From assembly GCA_046091665.1 (NCBI GenBank), contig JBJTCD010000083.1, positions 1 to 19,268 on the forward strand: a stretch of 19,268 bases of DNA, in the 5' to 3' direction. Position 1 is the stretch's first letter. Every line of letters begins with the position of its first letter. A program made the position numbers and the translations under genes. The DNA is from CAIUPE01 sp046091665 (lineage in GTDB: Bacteria > Pseudomonadota > Alphaproteobacteria > Rhizobiales > Beijerinckiaceae). Shown piece by piece: positions 1 through 7,712 of the stretch. The notes beneath the pieces were generated by a model. That model was not told the DNA's origin. It saw only the letters and a list, made by a program, of their open reading frames with translations, and did not search any database.

Positions 1-1005
1 GTGACGCGCATTCTGTTCGAGGGGCGTCGTGCGGTTGGTGTTGAATATCGTCGTGGCAATGAGATCGTCACCATTCACGCACGTCGTGCTGTTGTTCTTG
101 CAGGTGGGCCGATTAACTCGCCGCAGCTTTTGAAGCTGTTAGGCATTGGTCCAGCTGAAGAATTGCGAGCGCAGGGCATTTCCGTTTTGGCTGATCGCCC
201 GGGTGTCGGTGAAAATTTGCAAGACCATCTTGAATTCTATTTTCAACGGGCCTGCACAAAACCGGTGACGCTTTATTCGTGGATGAATCCGCTCGGGAAA
301 CTTTTGATCGGTGCGCGGTGGTTTTTCTTTAAAGATGGTTTAGGTGCCACCAATCATTTTGAAAGCTGCGGCTTTATTCGCTCACGCGCCGGTGTGCCTT
401 ATGCCGATATTCAATATCATTTTCTGCCTGCTGCCATTGCCTATGATGGCAGTGTGAAAGCAGAGGCGCATGGGTTTCAAGTTCATGTCGGGCCAATGCG
501 TTCAAAGAGCAGAGGGTGGGTCCGTTTACGTTCGCCTGATCCTTTCGATAAGCCGCGTGTGCTCTTCAATTATCTGAGCCATGAAGAAGACTGGATTGAA
601 ATGCGCGCCTGTGTTCGCTTGACGCGTGAAATTTTTGCACAAGCCGCTTTTGATGAGTATCGCGGCGAAGAGCTGCAGCCCGGAGCATCGGTTCAAAGCG
701 ATGACGCGATTGATGTCTTTATCAAACGCAAAGTGGAAAGCGCTTATCATCCCTGTGGCACCTGCAAAATGGGGCGCGCTGATGATCCGACGGCGGTTGT
801 TGATGCAGAGACGAAAGTGATCGGCTTTGAAGGCTTACATGTCGTCGATACATCCGTTATGCCGCGCGTGACCACCGGCAATCTCAATGCGCCCGCGATT
901 ATGATTGGCGAAAAGGCGTCGGACATAATCTTAGGCCGCACACCCTTGCCCGCCTCCAACGCGCCCTATTTCAAGCCTGACAATTGGCAAACCGCGCAAC
1001 GGTGA
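1..1005 (+). CDS. betA: GMC-family oxidoreductase, probable choline dehydrogenase BetA, 5'-truncated by the window edge
   Basis: GMC enzymes are FAD-dependent alcohol oxidoreductases of about 530-560 residues. Only about 334 residues lie in the window, so the N-terminal FAD-binding GxGxxG part is upstream and the GTG at base 1 is not a real start. Visible are the GMC signature 2 (GPINSPQLLKLLGIG, about residues 36-50) and PGVGENLQDHLE. The substrate domain carries the catalytic His in SAYHPCGTCKMG (His about 250). The catalytic Asn region is TGNLNAPAIMIGEKASDII near residue 295. The end of the protein, with NLNAPAIMIGEKASDII and the PLPASNAPYF tail, resembles BetA more than other GMC enzymes. 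BetA oxidises choline to betaine aldehyde and often on to glycine betaine, which fits the downstream N-methyl catabolism genes. Another alcohol dehydrogenase of the same family cannot be excluded. Confidence 0.8.
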   Translation: MTRILFEGRRAVGVEYRRGNEIVTIHARRAVVLAGGPINSPQLLKLLGIGPAEELRAQGISVLADRPGVGENLQDHLEFYFQRACTKPVTLYSWMNPLGKLLIGARWFFFKDGLGATNHFESCGFIRSRAGVPYADIQYHFLPAAIAYDGSVKAEAHGFQVHVGPMRSKSRGWVRLRSPDPFDKPRVLFNYLSHEEDWIEMRACVRLTREIFAQAAFDEYRGEELQPGASVQSDDAIDVFIKRKVESAYHPCGTCKMGRADDPTAVVDAETKVIGFEGLHVVDTSVMPRVTTGNLNAPAIMIGEKASDIILGRTPLPASNAPYFKPDNWQTAQR

Positions 1006-1060
1006 AAATTTTTCACGTTTTCTATCGTCTGAATTCAAGTAAAGAAGAAGATCAATGAGA

Positions 1061-1077
1061 GGGGGCATAAGCGCCCC
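1061..1077 (+). terminator. Short GC-rich hairpin after betA
   Basis: GGGGGC-ATAA-GCGCCCC can form a six-pair stem with one bulged G in the 105-bp gap between betA and the first mttB. No T run follows directly, so it is not a classical Rho-independent terminator. It could attenuate or stabilise the transcript. Confidence 0.25.
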
Positions 1078-1110
1078 GCCTGCATGTGCGTTATTTGTTG
1101 GGGGGTTTTT

Positions 1111-2667
1111 ATGTCGATCATCGAAGCGGGGAATGAATTATCGCCACGTCGGGCGCGCGGTGGTGGTCGCGATGCGCGGCAAAAATCGCGCGGCGGCCCC
1201 GCGGCCCCTGCCTATATCAAACGTGTGATCCCGCCTTATGAAATGCTTGATGAAGAAGGACTCGTTGCACTCGAGAATGAAGCCGACCGTATTCTTGAAG
1301 AAATCGGTTTTGAAATTCGTGGCGACGACGAAGCGATTGCGCTCTTCAAAAAAGCGGGCGCAAGCGCTGATGGTCAACGCATGCGTTTCCCACGGGGGTT
1401 GATCCGCTCGATCATTCAAAAAACAACGCCGCGTGAATTCGTGCAACATGCGAGAAATCCCGCGCGTAATGTTGTGATTGGCGGACGCAATACAGTCTTC
1501 TCACCTGCTTATGGTTCGCCTTTTGTGACGGATATCGATAAAGGCCGCCGCTATGGCACGATCGAAGATTTTCAGAACTTTATCAAGCTCGCTTATTCAA
1601 CGCCTTATCTTCATCATTCCGGTGGTACTGTTTGCGAGCCGGTCGATTTGCCGGTGAATAAACGCCATCTCGAGATGGTGTATTCTCACATAAAATATTC
1701 CGACAAAGCTTTTATGGGCTCCGTGACTACCGCGCCGCGCGCGGCGGAATCAATCGAGTTGTGCCGTGTTTTGTTTGGCGAAGACTTTGTTGACAAGAAC
1801 TGCGTCATTCTCGGTAATGTGAACACAAATTCTCCGCTTGTTCTTGATGGTGAAGCAAGCCGCGTGATCCGCACTTATGCCGCAGCCAATCAAGCAGCGG
1901 TCTGCGTGCCTTTTATTTTGGGTGGCGCGATGGGTCCCGTCACAACAGCAGGCGCGCTCGCGCAATGTTTCGCCGAAGCGATGGTATGTGTGGCGTTGAC
2001 GCAATTGGAGCGCCCCGGTGCGCCCGCGATCCTCGGGAATTTCTTATCATCCATGTCATTGAAATCCGGCGCGCCGACATTCGGCACGCCCGAGCCGGCG
2101 CTTGGTTATTTTGCGATTGGTCAACTCGCTCGCCGTTTGGGTGTACCGCTTCGCTGCGGGGGTAATCTCTGCGCTTCAAAAATTCCCGATGCGCAAGCCG
2201 CTTATGAAAGCGCCAATTCAATGTGGCCGGCATTTCTTTGCGGCGCTCATTTTATTCTTCATGCGGCAGGGTGGGCAGAAGGTGCACTCTCGATGTCTTA
2301 TGAAAAATTCATTTTGGATGCTGAGCAATGCGGCGCCTATCATGTGATCGCCGGAAGTCTACCGACGGATGAAAATGCATTGGCACATGATGCTTTCCAA
2401 GAGGTTGAGCCCGGAAAGCACTTCTTGGGTTCGGCGCATACGATGCGGAATTATGAAACAGCGTTCTATGATTTTGAATCATCCGATAATAATTCTTTTG
2501 AGCAGTGGCAGGATGAAGGCTCGCTCGACATCCAAATTCGCTCCAATCGCAAATGGAAACGCATTCTCGCCGACTATCAGCCGCCGCCGCTTGACCCGGC
2601 AAAAGATGAAGAATTGCGCGCGGTGATTGACACCAAAAAAGCCGCAGTGCCCGACGCTTGGTATTGA
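1111..2667 (+). CDS. mttB: MttB-family (non-pyrrolysine) trimethylamine/quaternary amine:corrinoid methyltransferase, copy 1
   Basis: The 518-residue product belongs to the trimethylamine methyltransferase MttB superfamily. Members without pyrrolysine demethylate quaternary amines such as glycine betaine (MtgB), proline betaine or carnitine and methylate a partner corrinoid protein. I see no in-frame stop, so there is no pyrrolysine codon. An ATG at 1084 is in frame, but ATG 1111 is preferred: it follows a GGGGGG stretch and gives an MS start like copy 2. The N-terminus is Arg/Gly-rich (SPRRARGGGRDARQKSRGG). Landmarks shared with copy 2 are QHARNPAR, NTVFSPAYGSPF, GRRYGTIEDFQNF, HHSGGTVCEPVDLPVNKRHL, KSGAPTFGTPE, SKIPDAQAAYES, HAAGW, NNSFEQW and a C-terminal PDAWY. 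It lies 105 bp after the betA-like gene. By eye it is roughly 55-60% identical to copy 2. The substrate is not deducible from sequence alone. Confidence 0.92.
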   Translation: MSIIEAGNELSPRRARGGGRDARQKSRGGPAAPAYIKRVIPPYEMLDEEGLVALENEADRILEEIGFEIRGDDEAIALFKKAGASADGQRMRFPRGLIRSIIQKTTPREFVQHARNPARNVVIGGRNTVFSPAYGSPFVTDIDKGRRYGTIEDFQNFIKLAYSTPYLHHSGGTVCEPVDLPVNKRHLEMVYSHIKYSDKAFMGSVTTAPRAAESIELCRVLFGEDFVDKNCVILGNVNTNSPLVLDGEASRVIRTYAAANQAAVCVPFILGGAMGPVTTAGALAQCFAEAMVCVALTQLERPGAPAILGNFLSSMSLKSGAPTFGTPEPALGYFAIGQLARRLGVPLRCGGNLCASKIPDAQAAYESANSMWPAFLCGAHFILHAAGWAEGALSMSYEKFILDAEQCGAYHVIAGSLPTDENALAHDAFQEVEPGKHFLGSAHTMRNYETAFYDFESSDNNSFEQWQDEGSLDIQIRSNRKWKRILADYQPPPLDPAKDEELRAVIDTKKAAVPDAWY

Positions 2668-2709
2668 TCTTTTGGCAAAGATTGCCATAATCAGGTTAGT
2701 CTTTGCCAA
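2664..2709 (+). promoter_or_regulatory. Candidate parDE promoter with inverted-repeat operator
   Basis: Perfect 9-bp arms TTGGCAAAG (2672-2680) and CTTTGCCAA (2701-2709) flank a possible -10 box CATAAT (2686-2691). A TTGATC box at 2664-2669, overlapping the mttB stop codon, could serve as -35 with a 16-bp spacer. A smaller nested repeat TGGCA/TGCCA sits at 2673-2687. ParD-type antitoxins usually repress their own promoter through such repeats, so this is a plausible autoregulatory operator. The box assignments were made by eye. Confidence 0.45.
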
Positions 2710-2720
2710 GAGAGGCTGCC

Positions 2721-3002
2721 ATGGCGACAATGAATATCTCCTTGCCTGATCAGATGAAAGAATGGGTCGAGGCGCAGGCCTTAACCGGCCGCTACAGCAA
2801 TGCGAGCGACTATGTCCGTGATCTGATCCGCCGCGATCAGGAGCGGGGAACACTTGATGTTCGCTTGCGCGAAGCGATTGCCGAAGCTGATAAAGGCGAA
2901 TTCATTTCGGCTGAGGCTATTCATCGCTGGATGGAGCAATTGGATAAAGATGGAGAAGCTGCTCCTCCCGCGCCTGATGTTTTTGTGCGTCGGACTCTAT
3001 GA
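2721..3002 (+). CDS. parD: ParD-type ribbon-helix-helix antitoxin
   Basis: A 93-residue protein whose start MNISLPDQMKEWVEAQ, followed by GRYSNASDYVRDLIRRDQER, is the typical ParD/CopG ribbon-helix-helix DNA-binding region. The C-terminal half is charged and proline-rich at its end (APPAPD), as expected for the toxin-wrapping part. ATG 2721 follows AGAGG with a 5-base spacer and is preferred over an in-frame TTG at 2703. The TGA stop directly abuts the ATG of the downstream ParE-like gene, which implies translational coupling. It should dimerise, neutralise the toxin and repress the operon. Confidence 0.88.
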   Translation: MATMNISLPDQMKEWVEAQALTGRYSNASDYVRDLIRRDQERGTLDVRLREAIAEADKGEFISAEAIHRWMEQLDKDGEAAPPAPDVFVRRTL

Positions 3003-3284
3003 ATGCGGGTCGTTTATCTCCGCTCGACCACAGCAGATTTGAAATGGCTCCGAAAATATTATTTGCATGTTTTTCCCGAGGGAAAAGAGAATGCTTTAAA
3101 ACATGTAAAAGCGGCCGAACGCCTTTTGCTGGATAATCCCTGGGCGGGCAGGCTCTATGATCGCGAAGAGATTAGACTCTTAAACTTACCGCGCACACCT
3201 TTTGCCTTCATTTATCGAGTGGTTCAGGATCGAATTGAAATTCTGAGGGTCATTGGTCAGCGCTCGGATGAAAATGCACCTTAG
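3003..3284 (+). CDS. parE: ParE/RelE-superfamily toxin
   Basis: A 93-residue protein with the ParE-like fold signature: LRSTTADLKWLRKYY at the N-terminus, NPWAGRLYD in the middle, and the paired final strands LLNLPRTPFAFIYRVVQDRIEILRVIGQRSD. ParE toxins generally target DNA gyrase; RelE relatives cleave mRNA. The length is normal and no frame break is visible, so the toxin looks intact. The start codon follows the parD stop with no gap. The pair sits between the first mttB and an acyl-CoA ligase gene and has no visible functional link to them. Confidence 0.87.
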   Translation: MRVVYLRSTTADLKWLRKYYLHVFPEGKENALKHVKAAERLLLDNPWAGRLYDREEIRLLNLPRTPFAFIYRVVQDRIEILRVIGQRSDENAP

Positions 3285-3393
3285 TTTTAAGTGAAGCTCC
3301 CCGCATCCCCCTCCGCCCAAAGACGATAGGGCCTCATCATTGAAACTCTCAGGGAGCAGGGTTAGGAAGGGGCAGCGACTTCAGGAGCGCCCC

Positions 3394-5022
3394 ATGCCGT
3401 CCGCCATCTATGATCTCGATCTGCCGAAAAACCCGGCCAATTATAGGCCCTTGACGCCTTTGACCTTTTTGGAGCGGGCGGCCGATGTTTATCCGGATCA
3501 TATCGCGATCATTCATGGTGCTTTGCGGCGCAATTACCGCGAATTTTACGAGCGGTCGAAGAAGCTCGCTTCGGCTCTGGCCAAGCGCGGCATCGGGCGG
3601 GGCGATACGGTCGCGGTTCTGCTCGCCAATACGCCTGCGATGCTTGAATGTCATTATGGTGTGCCGATGACGGGCGCGGTCTTGAACACATTGAACACGC
3701 GGCTCGATGCGGCGATCATTTCGTTCTCGCTCGATCATGGTGAAGCGAAAGTTGTGATCGTTGATCGCGAATTTTCAAAAATCATGAAGGCTGCGCTTCA
3801 AACCTGCAAAGCCAAGCCGCTTGTGATCGATTATGATGATCCGGAATTTGAAGGCGAGGGCGAGCGCATTGGTTCGCTTGACTATGAAGATTTCATTGCT
3901 GAAGGAACATCGGATTATCAACGCGCGGCGCCCGGTGATGAGTGGGATGCCATCTCTTTAAATTACACTTCAGGAACGACAGGCAATCCGAAAGGCGTTG
4001 TCTATCATCATCGCGGCGCGCATCTTTTGGCGCAAGGCAATGTGCTCACTTGTGGCATGGCAAAACATCCTGTCTATCTTTGGACATTGCCGATGTTTCA
4101 TTGCAATGGCTGGTGTTTTCCTTGGTCGATTTCGGTCGCGGTCGGCACGCATGTTTGTCTGCGGCAAGTGCGCGCTAAACTGATGTATGACGCGATTGCC
4201 ACGCATAAAGTCACGCATCTTTGCGGCGCGCCGATTGTCATGTCCACGCTTCTCAATGCACCTGACGATGAAAAGAAACCTCTGCCGCATATTGTTGAAT
4301 TTTTCACCGCGGCGGCACCGCCGCCCGAGGCTGTGCTTGCCGGTATGAAGGCTGCAGGTTTTAACGTCACCCATCTTTATGGGTTAACGGAAACCTATGG
4401 CCCTGCCGTTGTGAATGATTGGCATGAGTCATGGGATGATCTTGAGCCTGTAGCGCAAGCAGCGAAAAAAGCGCGTCAAGGCGTGCGTTATGGCGCGCTC
4501 GAAGATCTTGATGTGATGGATCCTGAAACCATGGTTCCCGTGCAACGTAATGGCGAAGCGATGGGCGAAGTCATGTTTGCGGGCAATGTTGTGATGAAGG
4601 GCTATCTCAAAAACAAAAAAGCCACGGAAGATGCTTTCAAAGGCGGTTATTTCCATTCAGGTGATCTCGGCGTGCGTCATGCCGATGGCTATATTCAGTT
4701 AAAGGACCGCTCGAAGGACATCATCATTTCAGGTGGCGAAAATATCTCTTCGATTGAAGTCGAAGACGCACTCTTTAAACACCCTGCCGTGCAAGCCGCC
4801 GCTGTTGTGGCAAAGCCCGACGAGAAATGGGGCGAAACGCCTTGCGCCTTTGTGGAATTAAAGCCAGGCAAAACAGCCACTGCCGACGAATTGATCGCGT
4901 GGTGCAAGACGCATCTTGCCTCCTACAAATGCCCGCGCCATATTGTGTTTGCGGAATTGCCGAAAACATCAACGGGCAAGATTCAGAAATTTGTACTTCG
5001 AGATCGCGCGAAAGAGTCGTGA
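3394..5022 (+). CDS. Acyl-CoA ligase (AMP-forming, ANL superfamily; DmdB-like medium/short-chain type)
   Basis: The 542-residue product activates a carboxylic acid to its CoA thioester through an acyl-adenylate. The P-loop YTSGTTGNPKG lies at about residues 191-201, the GLTETYGP motif at about 330, and SGDLG, DRSKDIIISGGENISSIEVE in the hinge and C-terminal domain. The adenylation lysine is in PKTSTGKIQK at about Lys529. The opening (NPANYRPLTPLTFLERAADVYPDHIAIIHG) is typical of the subgroup that includes methylmercaptopropionate-CoA ligase DmdB. ATG 3394 follows AGGAG by six bases and is preferred over the in-frame ATG at 3340. Its substrate is unknown; a carboxylate released from a betaine (such as a carnitine or propiobetaine) is one guess. 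It converges on zapA with 5 bp between the stops. Confidence 0.88.
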   Translation: MPSAIYDLDLPKNPANYRPLTPLTFLERAADVYPDHIAIIHGALRRNYREFYERSKKLASALAKRGIGRGDTVAVLLANTPAMLECHYGVPMTGAVLNTLNTRLDAAIISFSLDHGEAKVVIVDREFSKIMKAALQTCKAKPLVIDYDDPEFEGEGERIGSLDYEDFIAEGTSDYQRAAPGDEWDAISLNYTSGTTGNPKGVVYHHRGAHLLAQGNVLTCGMAKHPVYLWTLPMFHCNGWCFPWSISVAVGTHVCLRQVRAKLMYDAIATHKVTHLCGAPIVMSTLLNAPDDEKKPLPHIVEFFTAAAPPPEAVLAGMKAAGFNVTHLYGLTETYGPAVVNDWHESWDDLEPVAQAAKKARQGVRYGALEDLDVMDPETMVPVQRNGEAMGEVMFAGNVVMKGYLKNKKATEDAFKGGYFHSGDLGVRHADGYIQLKDRSKDIIISGGENISSIEVEDALFKHPAVQAAAVVAKPDEKWGETPCAFVELKPGKTATADELIAWCKTHLASYKCPRHIVFAELPKTSTGKIQKFVLRDRAKES

Positions 5023-5027
5023 GCCGT

Positions 5028-5393
5028 TTAGTTGTCAAGGCCTGAGAGACGTTTCGCAATCTCTTCAATACGGCTTGCGGCATTGGCGATGGCGGTCGCG
5101 ACCTCCGCTTCCGTCTTATTCGTCGCCATATCGAGCGTCGCGCGGCTTTCTTTTAAATAAGCGATTTCATTTTCAAGCGTGGAGATGCGCGTTTTCATTT
5201 CTTCGCGATCATCCATGAAGGTGATCGCTGCCATCACCGTCAAACGACTATCGCCAATTTCACCAAAGGCATCGCGCATTTCATTGATCTTGCGATCAAG
5301 TTCGGCGGCCAATTTGATGAGATGCGCTTCCTGCCCATCATTGCAGGCGATGCGATAGGTTTTATCGGCGACGCTGACAGTGACTTGTCCCAT
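5028..5393 (-). CDS. zapA: Cell division protein ZapA
   Basis: A 121-residue ZapA protein. ZapA binds FtsZ and promotes its bundling at the division ring. The N-terminal globular part MGQVTVSVADKTYRIACNDGQEAHLIKLAAELDRKINEM matches alphaproteobacterial ZapA. It is followed by a long helix expected to form a coiled coil (MDDREEMKTRISTLENEIAYLKES). The start codon follows GAGGAG with a 7-base spacer and lies 3 bp after the stop of the upstream DUF4164 gene, so the two form an operon. This is a housekeeping gene set among catabolic genes. Confidence 0.9.
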   Translation of the reverse strand: MGQVTVSVADKTYRIACNDGQEAHLIKLAAELDRKINEMRDAFGEIGDSRLTVMAAITFMDDREEMKTRISTLENEIAYLKESRATLDMATNKTEAEVATAIANAASRIEEIAKRLSGLDN

Positions 5394-5396
5394 GCC

Positions 5397-5690
5397 TCAA
5401 CTCCTCGGTGTGAGGTCAGAGAGGACTTCACGAACGGTCGTCGTCGCACGTTCAACACGCCGCGCCAATTCGCCCGTTACCGCATCAAGCCGCGTTGATT
5501 TTGCCAAAGCCGCGTCAAGATCGCTTGCAAGCTTCGCCCGCTCGTCTTGCATCAAAGCAAGTTCTTTTTTCATGAGATCCAGCGTGCGGTCATCTTCGGC
5601 GCGCCGCGCCACGACGCTCTCAAGCGTTGTCACCGCCTGACGCAATTGCGCCAGCGCTTGGGTAATCGCCGGAGAAATGGCCTTGGCCAT
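5397..5690 (-). CDS. DUF4164 coiled-coil protein
   Basis: A 97-residue, Ala/Leu/Arg/Asp-rich, almost wholly helical protein (ISPAITQALAQLRQAV, LMKKELALMQDERAKLASDL, LARRVERATTTVREVL) with heptad-like spacing. It matches the small DUF4164 proteins found directly upstream of zapA in Rhizobiales. No enzymatic motif is present; its role is unknown but presumably tied to division through ZapA. The ATG at 5690 is preferred over one at 5711 because family members begin near MAKA. The ribosome-binding site before it is weak. The stop is 3 bp from the zapA start. Confidence 0.75.
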   Translation of the reverse strand: MAKAISPAITQALAQLRQAVTTLESVVARRAEDDRTLDLMKKELALMQDERAKLASDLDAALAKSTRLDAVTGELARRVERATTTVREVLSDLTPRS

Positions 5691-5842
5691 GCGGAACAAC
5701 CCCGAGTGCAACGCGACATTCCGGCGCTCCGGATCCGCTCACAAGCGAATCCGCACGCCGATTCAGTATCTTGTCTTCAAAACCTGATGTGCGGAGCAAA
5801 GCCGAGCCGCTTTTCGCACTTATCCACCGCTTTTCGGCGGAT

Positions 5843-7393
5843 TTAGTACGTCGCGTCGGGCATTGAAGCCTTTTTACGCTCGATATAGTCACGCAGCGCC
5901 TCGTCGACGCCCGGATCGATTGCGGGGGCCTCATATTCGGCAAGCATCCGTTTGAAGATGCCATTGGCGCGTTGGGCTGCATCCTTGCGGCCTTCTGCGT
6001 CCCATTGTTCAAACGAATTATTGTCTGCGACGCTTGAGCGGTAGAAAGCCGTTTCGAAATTCGCTTGCGTATGCGCCGAGCCCAAGAAATGGCCGCCCGG
6101 CGCGACTTCACGGAATGCATCCATCGCTTGGCCATTCTCGCTCATGTCGATGCCCTTGGCGAGCACGTGAAGCCCACCCAATTGATCGCAATCCATAATG
6201 AATTTTTCATAAGAGGAAGCGAGACCGCCTTCCATCCATCCCGCCGCATGCAGTACGAAATTTGTGCCTGCGAGCAAAGTCGGCATCAGCGTGTTGGTGC
6301 TTTCATAGGCCGCTTGTGCATCCGGCAATTTTGAACCGCAAAGCGAACCGCCCGTGCGGAAGGGCATTTTCATCCGGCGTGCAAGTTGCGCAGCGCCAAA
6401 GATGGCGAGTGAACCCTCCGGCGTGCCGAAGGTTGGTGCACCCGATTGCATCGAAAGTGTTGATACGAATGTGCCGAAGATTACGGGTGCGCCAGGGCGC
6501 ACAAGTTGCACAAAAGAAGTCCCAGCCCATACTTCTGCAAGCACTTGCGTGAGCGTGCCAGCGAGTGTCACAGGGCTCATCGCGCCTGAAAGAATGAATG
6601 GCGTGATGATGCAGGCTTGATTGTTGCGCGCATAAACTTCTGCCGCGCCGAGCATCGTATTGTCCCACACCATCGGGGAATTGGCGTTGATGAGACTCGT
6701 GAGAACTGTGTTCTGATCGATGAACTCTTCGCCAAACATGATCTTAGCGAGATTGACTGTGTCTTGTGCACGATCGGGATGCGTGACCGAGCCCATATAG
6801 GCTTTGTCCGAATAGCGCATATGCGCATAAACCATTTCGAGATGGCGTTTATTGACCGGCAGATCGACGGGTTCGCAAACCGTGCCGCCAGAGTGATGCA
6901 TATGCGGCGACATATAAGCGAGCTTCACGAAATTCTGGAAATCTTCAATCGTGCCATAGCGACGACCATTGTCGAGATCATGCACGAAAGGCGAACCATA
7001 GACGGGCGCGAAGACGGTGTTCTTGCCGCCAATCTCAACGCTACGCGCTGGGTTGCGGGCATGTTGTGTGTAATGCGAAGGAACTGTTGCGATGAGTTTC
7101 TTCGCAAGGCCACGCGGAAAACGCACGCGCTCGCCTTTGATGTCGCAGCCTGCATCTTTCAAAAGCTTCAGCGCATTCGGATAATCGCGGAATTCAATGC
7201 CGACTTCTTCAAGCAAAGTTTCAGCATTATGCTCGATGATCTGCATTGCTTCCTCGGAGAGGAATTCGACGAGCGGGCTCTGGCGCGTGATATAGGGAAT
7301 GGAGGCTCCGCCACGTGAAGCGCGCGCCGCACGTCGCGCGTCACGACCACGACGGCCACTATCTGAATGTTGATCCTGCGCCAGATTGGACAT
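5843..7393 (-). CDS. mttB: MttB-family (non-pyrrolysine) quaternary amine:corrinoid methyltransferase, copy 2
   Basis: A 516-residue paralogue of the MttB protein at 1111-2667. The ATG at 7393 follows GGAGG with a 6-base spacer; longer in-frame starts up to 7504 lack this. It has the same Arg/Gly-rich head (SGRRGRDARRAARASRGG) and shared blocks QHARNPAR, NTVFAPVYGSPFVHDLDNGRRYGT, HHSGGTVCEPVDLPVNKRHL, QSGAPTFGTPEGSL, SKLPDAQAAYES, NNSFEQW and a C-terminal MPDATY. There is no in-frame stop, hence no pyrrolysine. It probably transfers a methyl group from a betaine to the corrinoid protein at 10392. It is divergent from the dimethylglycine dehydrogenase-like gene, whose substrate would be the product of glycine betaine demethylation, so glycine betaine is a reasonable but unproven substrate for this copy. 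Confidence 0.93.
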   Translation of the reverse strand: MSNLAQDQHSDSGRRGRDARRAARASRGGASIPYITRQSPLVEFLSEEAMQIIEHNAETLLEEVGIEFRDYPNALKLLKDAGCDIKGERVRFPRGLAKKLIATVPSHYTQHARNPARSVEIGGKNTVFAPVYGSPFVHDLDNGRRYGTIEDFQNFVKLAYMSPHMHHSGGTVCEPVDLPVNKRHLEMVYAHMRYSDKAYMGSVTHPDRAQDTVNLAKIMFGEEFIDQNTVLTSLINANSPMVWDNTMLGAAEVYARNNQACIITPFILSGAMSPVTLAGTLTQVLAEVWAGTSFVQLVRPGAPVIFGTFVSTLSMQSGAPTFGTPEGSLAIFGAAQLARRMKMPFRTGGSLCGSKLPDAQAAYESTNTLMPTLLAGTNFVLHAAGWMEGGLASSYEKFIMDCDQLGGLHVLAKGIDMSENGQAMDAFREVAPGGHFLGSAHTQANFETAFYRSSVADNNSFEQWDAEGRKDAAQRANGIFKRMLAEYEAPAIDPGVDEALRDYIERKKASMPDATY

Positions 7394-7712
7394 GATAACC
7401 TCCGCTTTGCGGGAACGGCCAATTGCTGCCCGAAATTCCCTTTTCATAGTGATAATGCCGCCAAACCCAGACGACTGCCCCATTCGCGCCATTTCTTGTC
7501 GCAAGCCGTCATATCCGATGAGTCCTGCTCATCAGATTCATGAGGCAAAGACCGGTGTGACGGAAAGAGGGCATTCTTGACGGCGGCAGGATATCGAGCG
7601 TCGAAATGCGGTAAGACGGGCGCATGACCCTCAGAAAAACTGTAAACGAAGCTCGGAGGCTGCGCTAAGACGGCGAAGCTCACTAAGGGCAAGCGAACAG
7701 GAGCGGTGGGAT
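7394..7712. promoter_or_regulatory. Divergent regulatory region between mttB copy 2 and the DMGDH-like gene
   Basis: This 319-bp stretch has no credible gene and must hold both divergent promoters. Visible elements are an interrupted palindrome GATGAG-TCCTG-CTCATC (7517-7533, extendable by two more pairs past one mismatch), a direct repeat TGCG-(G/C)-TAAGACGG at 7607-7619 and 7661-7673 (12 of 13 matches, 54 bp apart), and CGAAGCTC at 7647-7654 and 7674-7681. A TTGACG box at 7577-7582 has no convincing -10 partner. The elements may be activator or repressor sites, but none matches a motif I recognise. Confidence 0.5.

Noticed and set aside
5691..5842. Possible 6S RNA gene near zapA
   Set aside because: The gap lies upstream of DUF4164 rather than downstream of zapA and I see no long closing stem with a central bubble. 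Only a weak hairpin (ATCCACC/GGCGGAT) just past the mttB stop is visible.
6617..7318. A 233-codon plus-strand open frame
   Set aside because: It is antisense to mttB copy 2, whose protein has clear family motifs throughout; the plus-strand product shows no recognisable family.
1111..7393. Pyrrolysine-containing MttB
   Set aside because: Neither mttB copy has an in-frame TAG, and no pyl genes are present in the window.
7514..7536. Hammerhead-like CTGATGAG on the minus strand followed by a stem
   Set aside because: The required GAAA after stem II is missing (GGAT instead), so it is only a palindrome.
7444..7692. An 82-codon minus-strand frame in the divergent region
   Set aside because: No family resemblance and no ribosome-binding site; it spans the space that must hold both divergent promoters.
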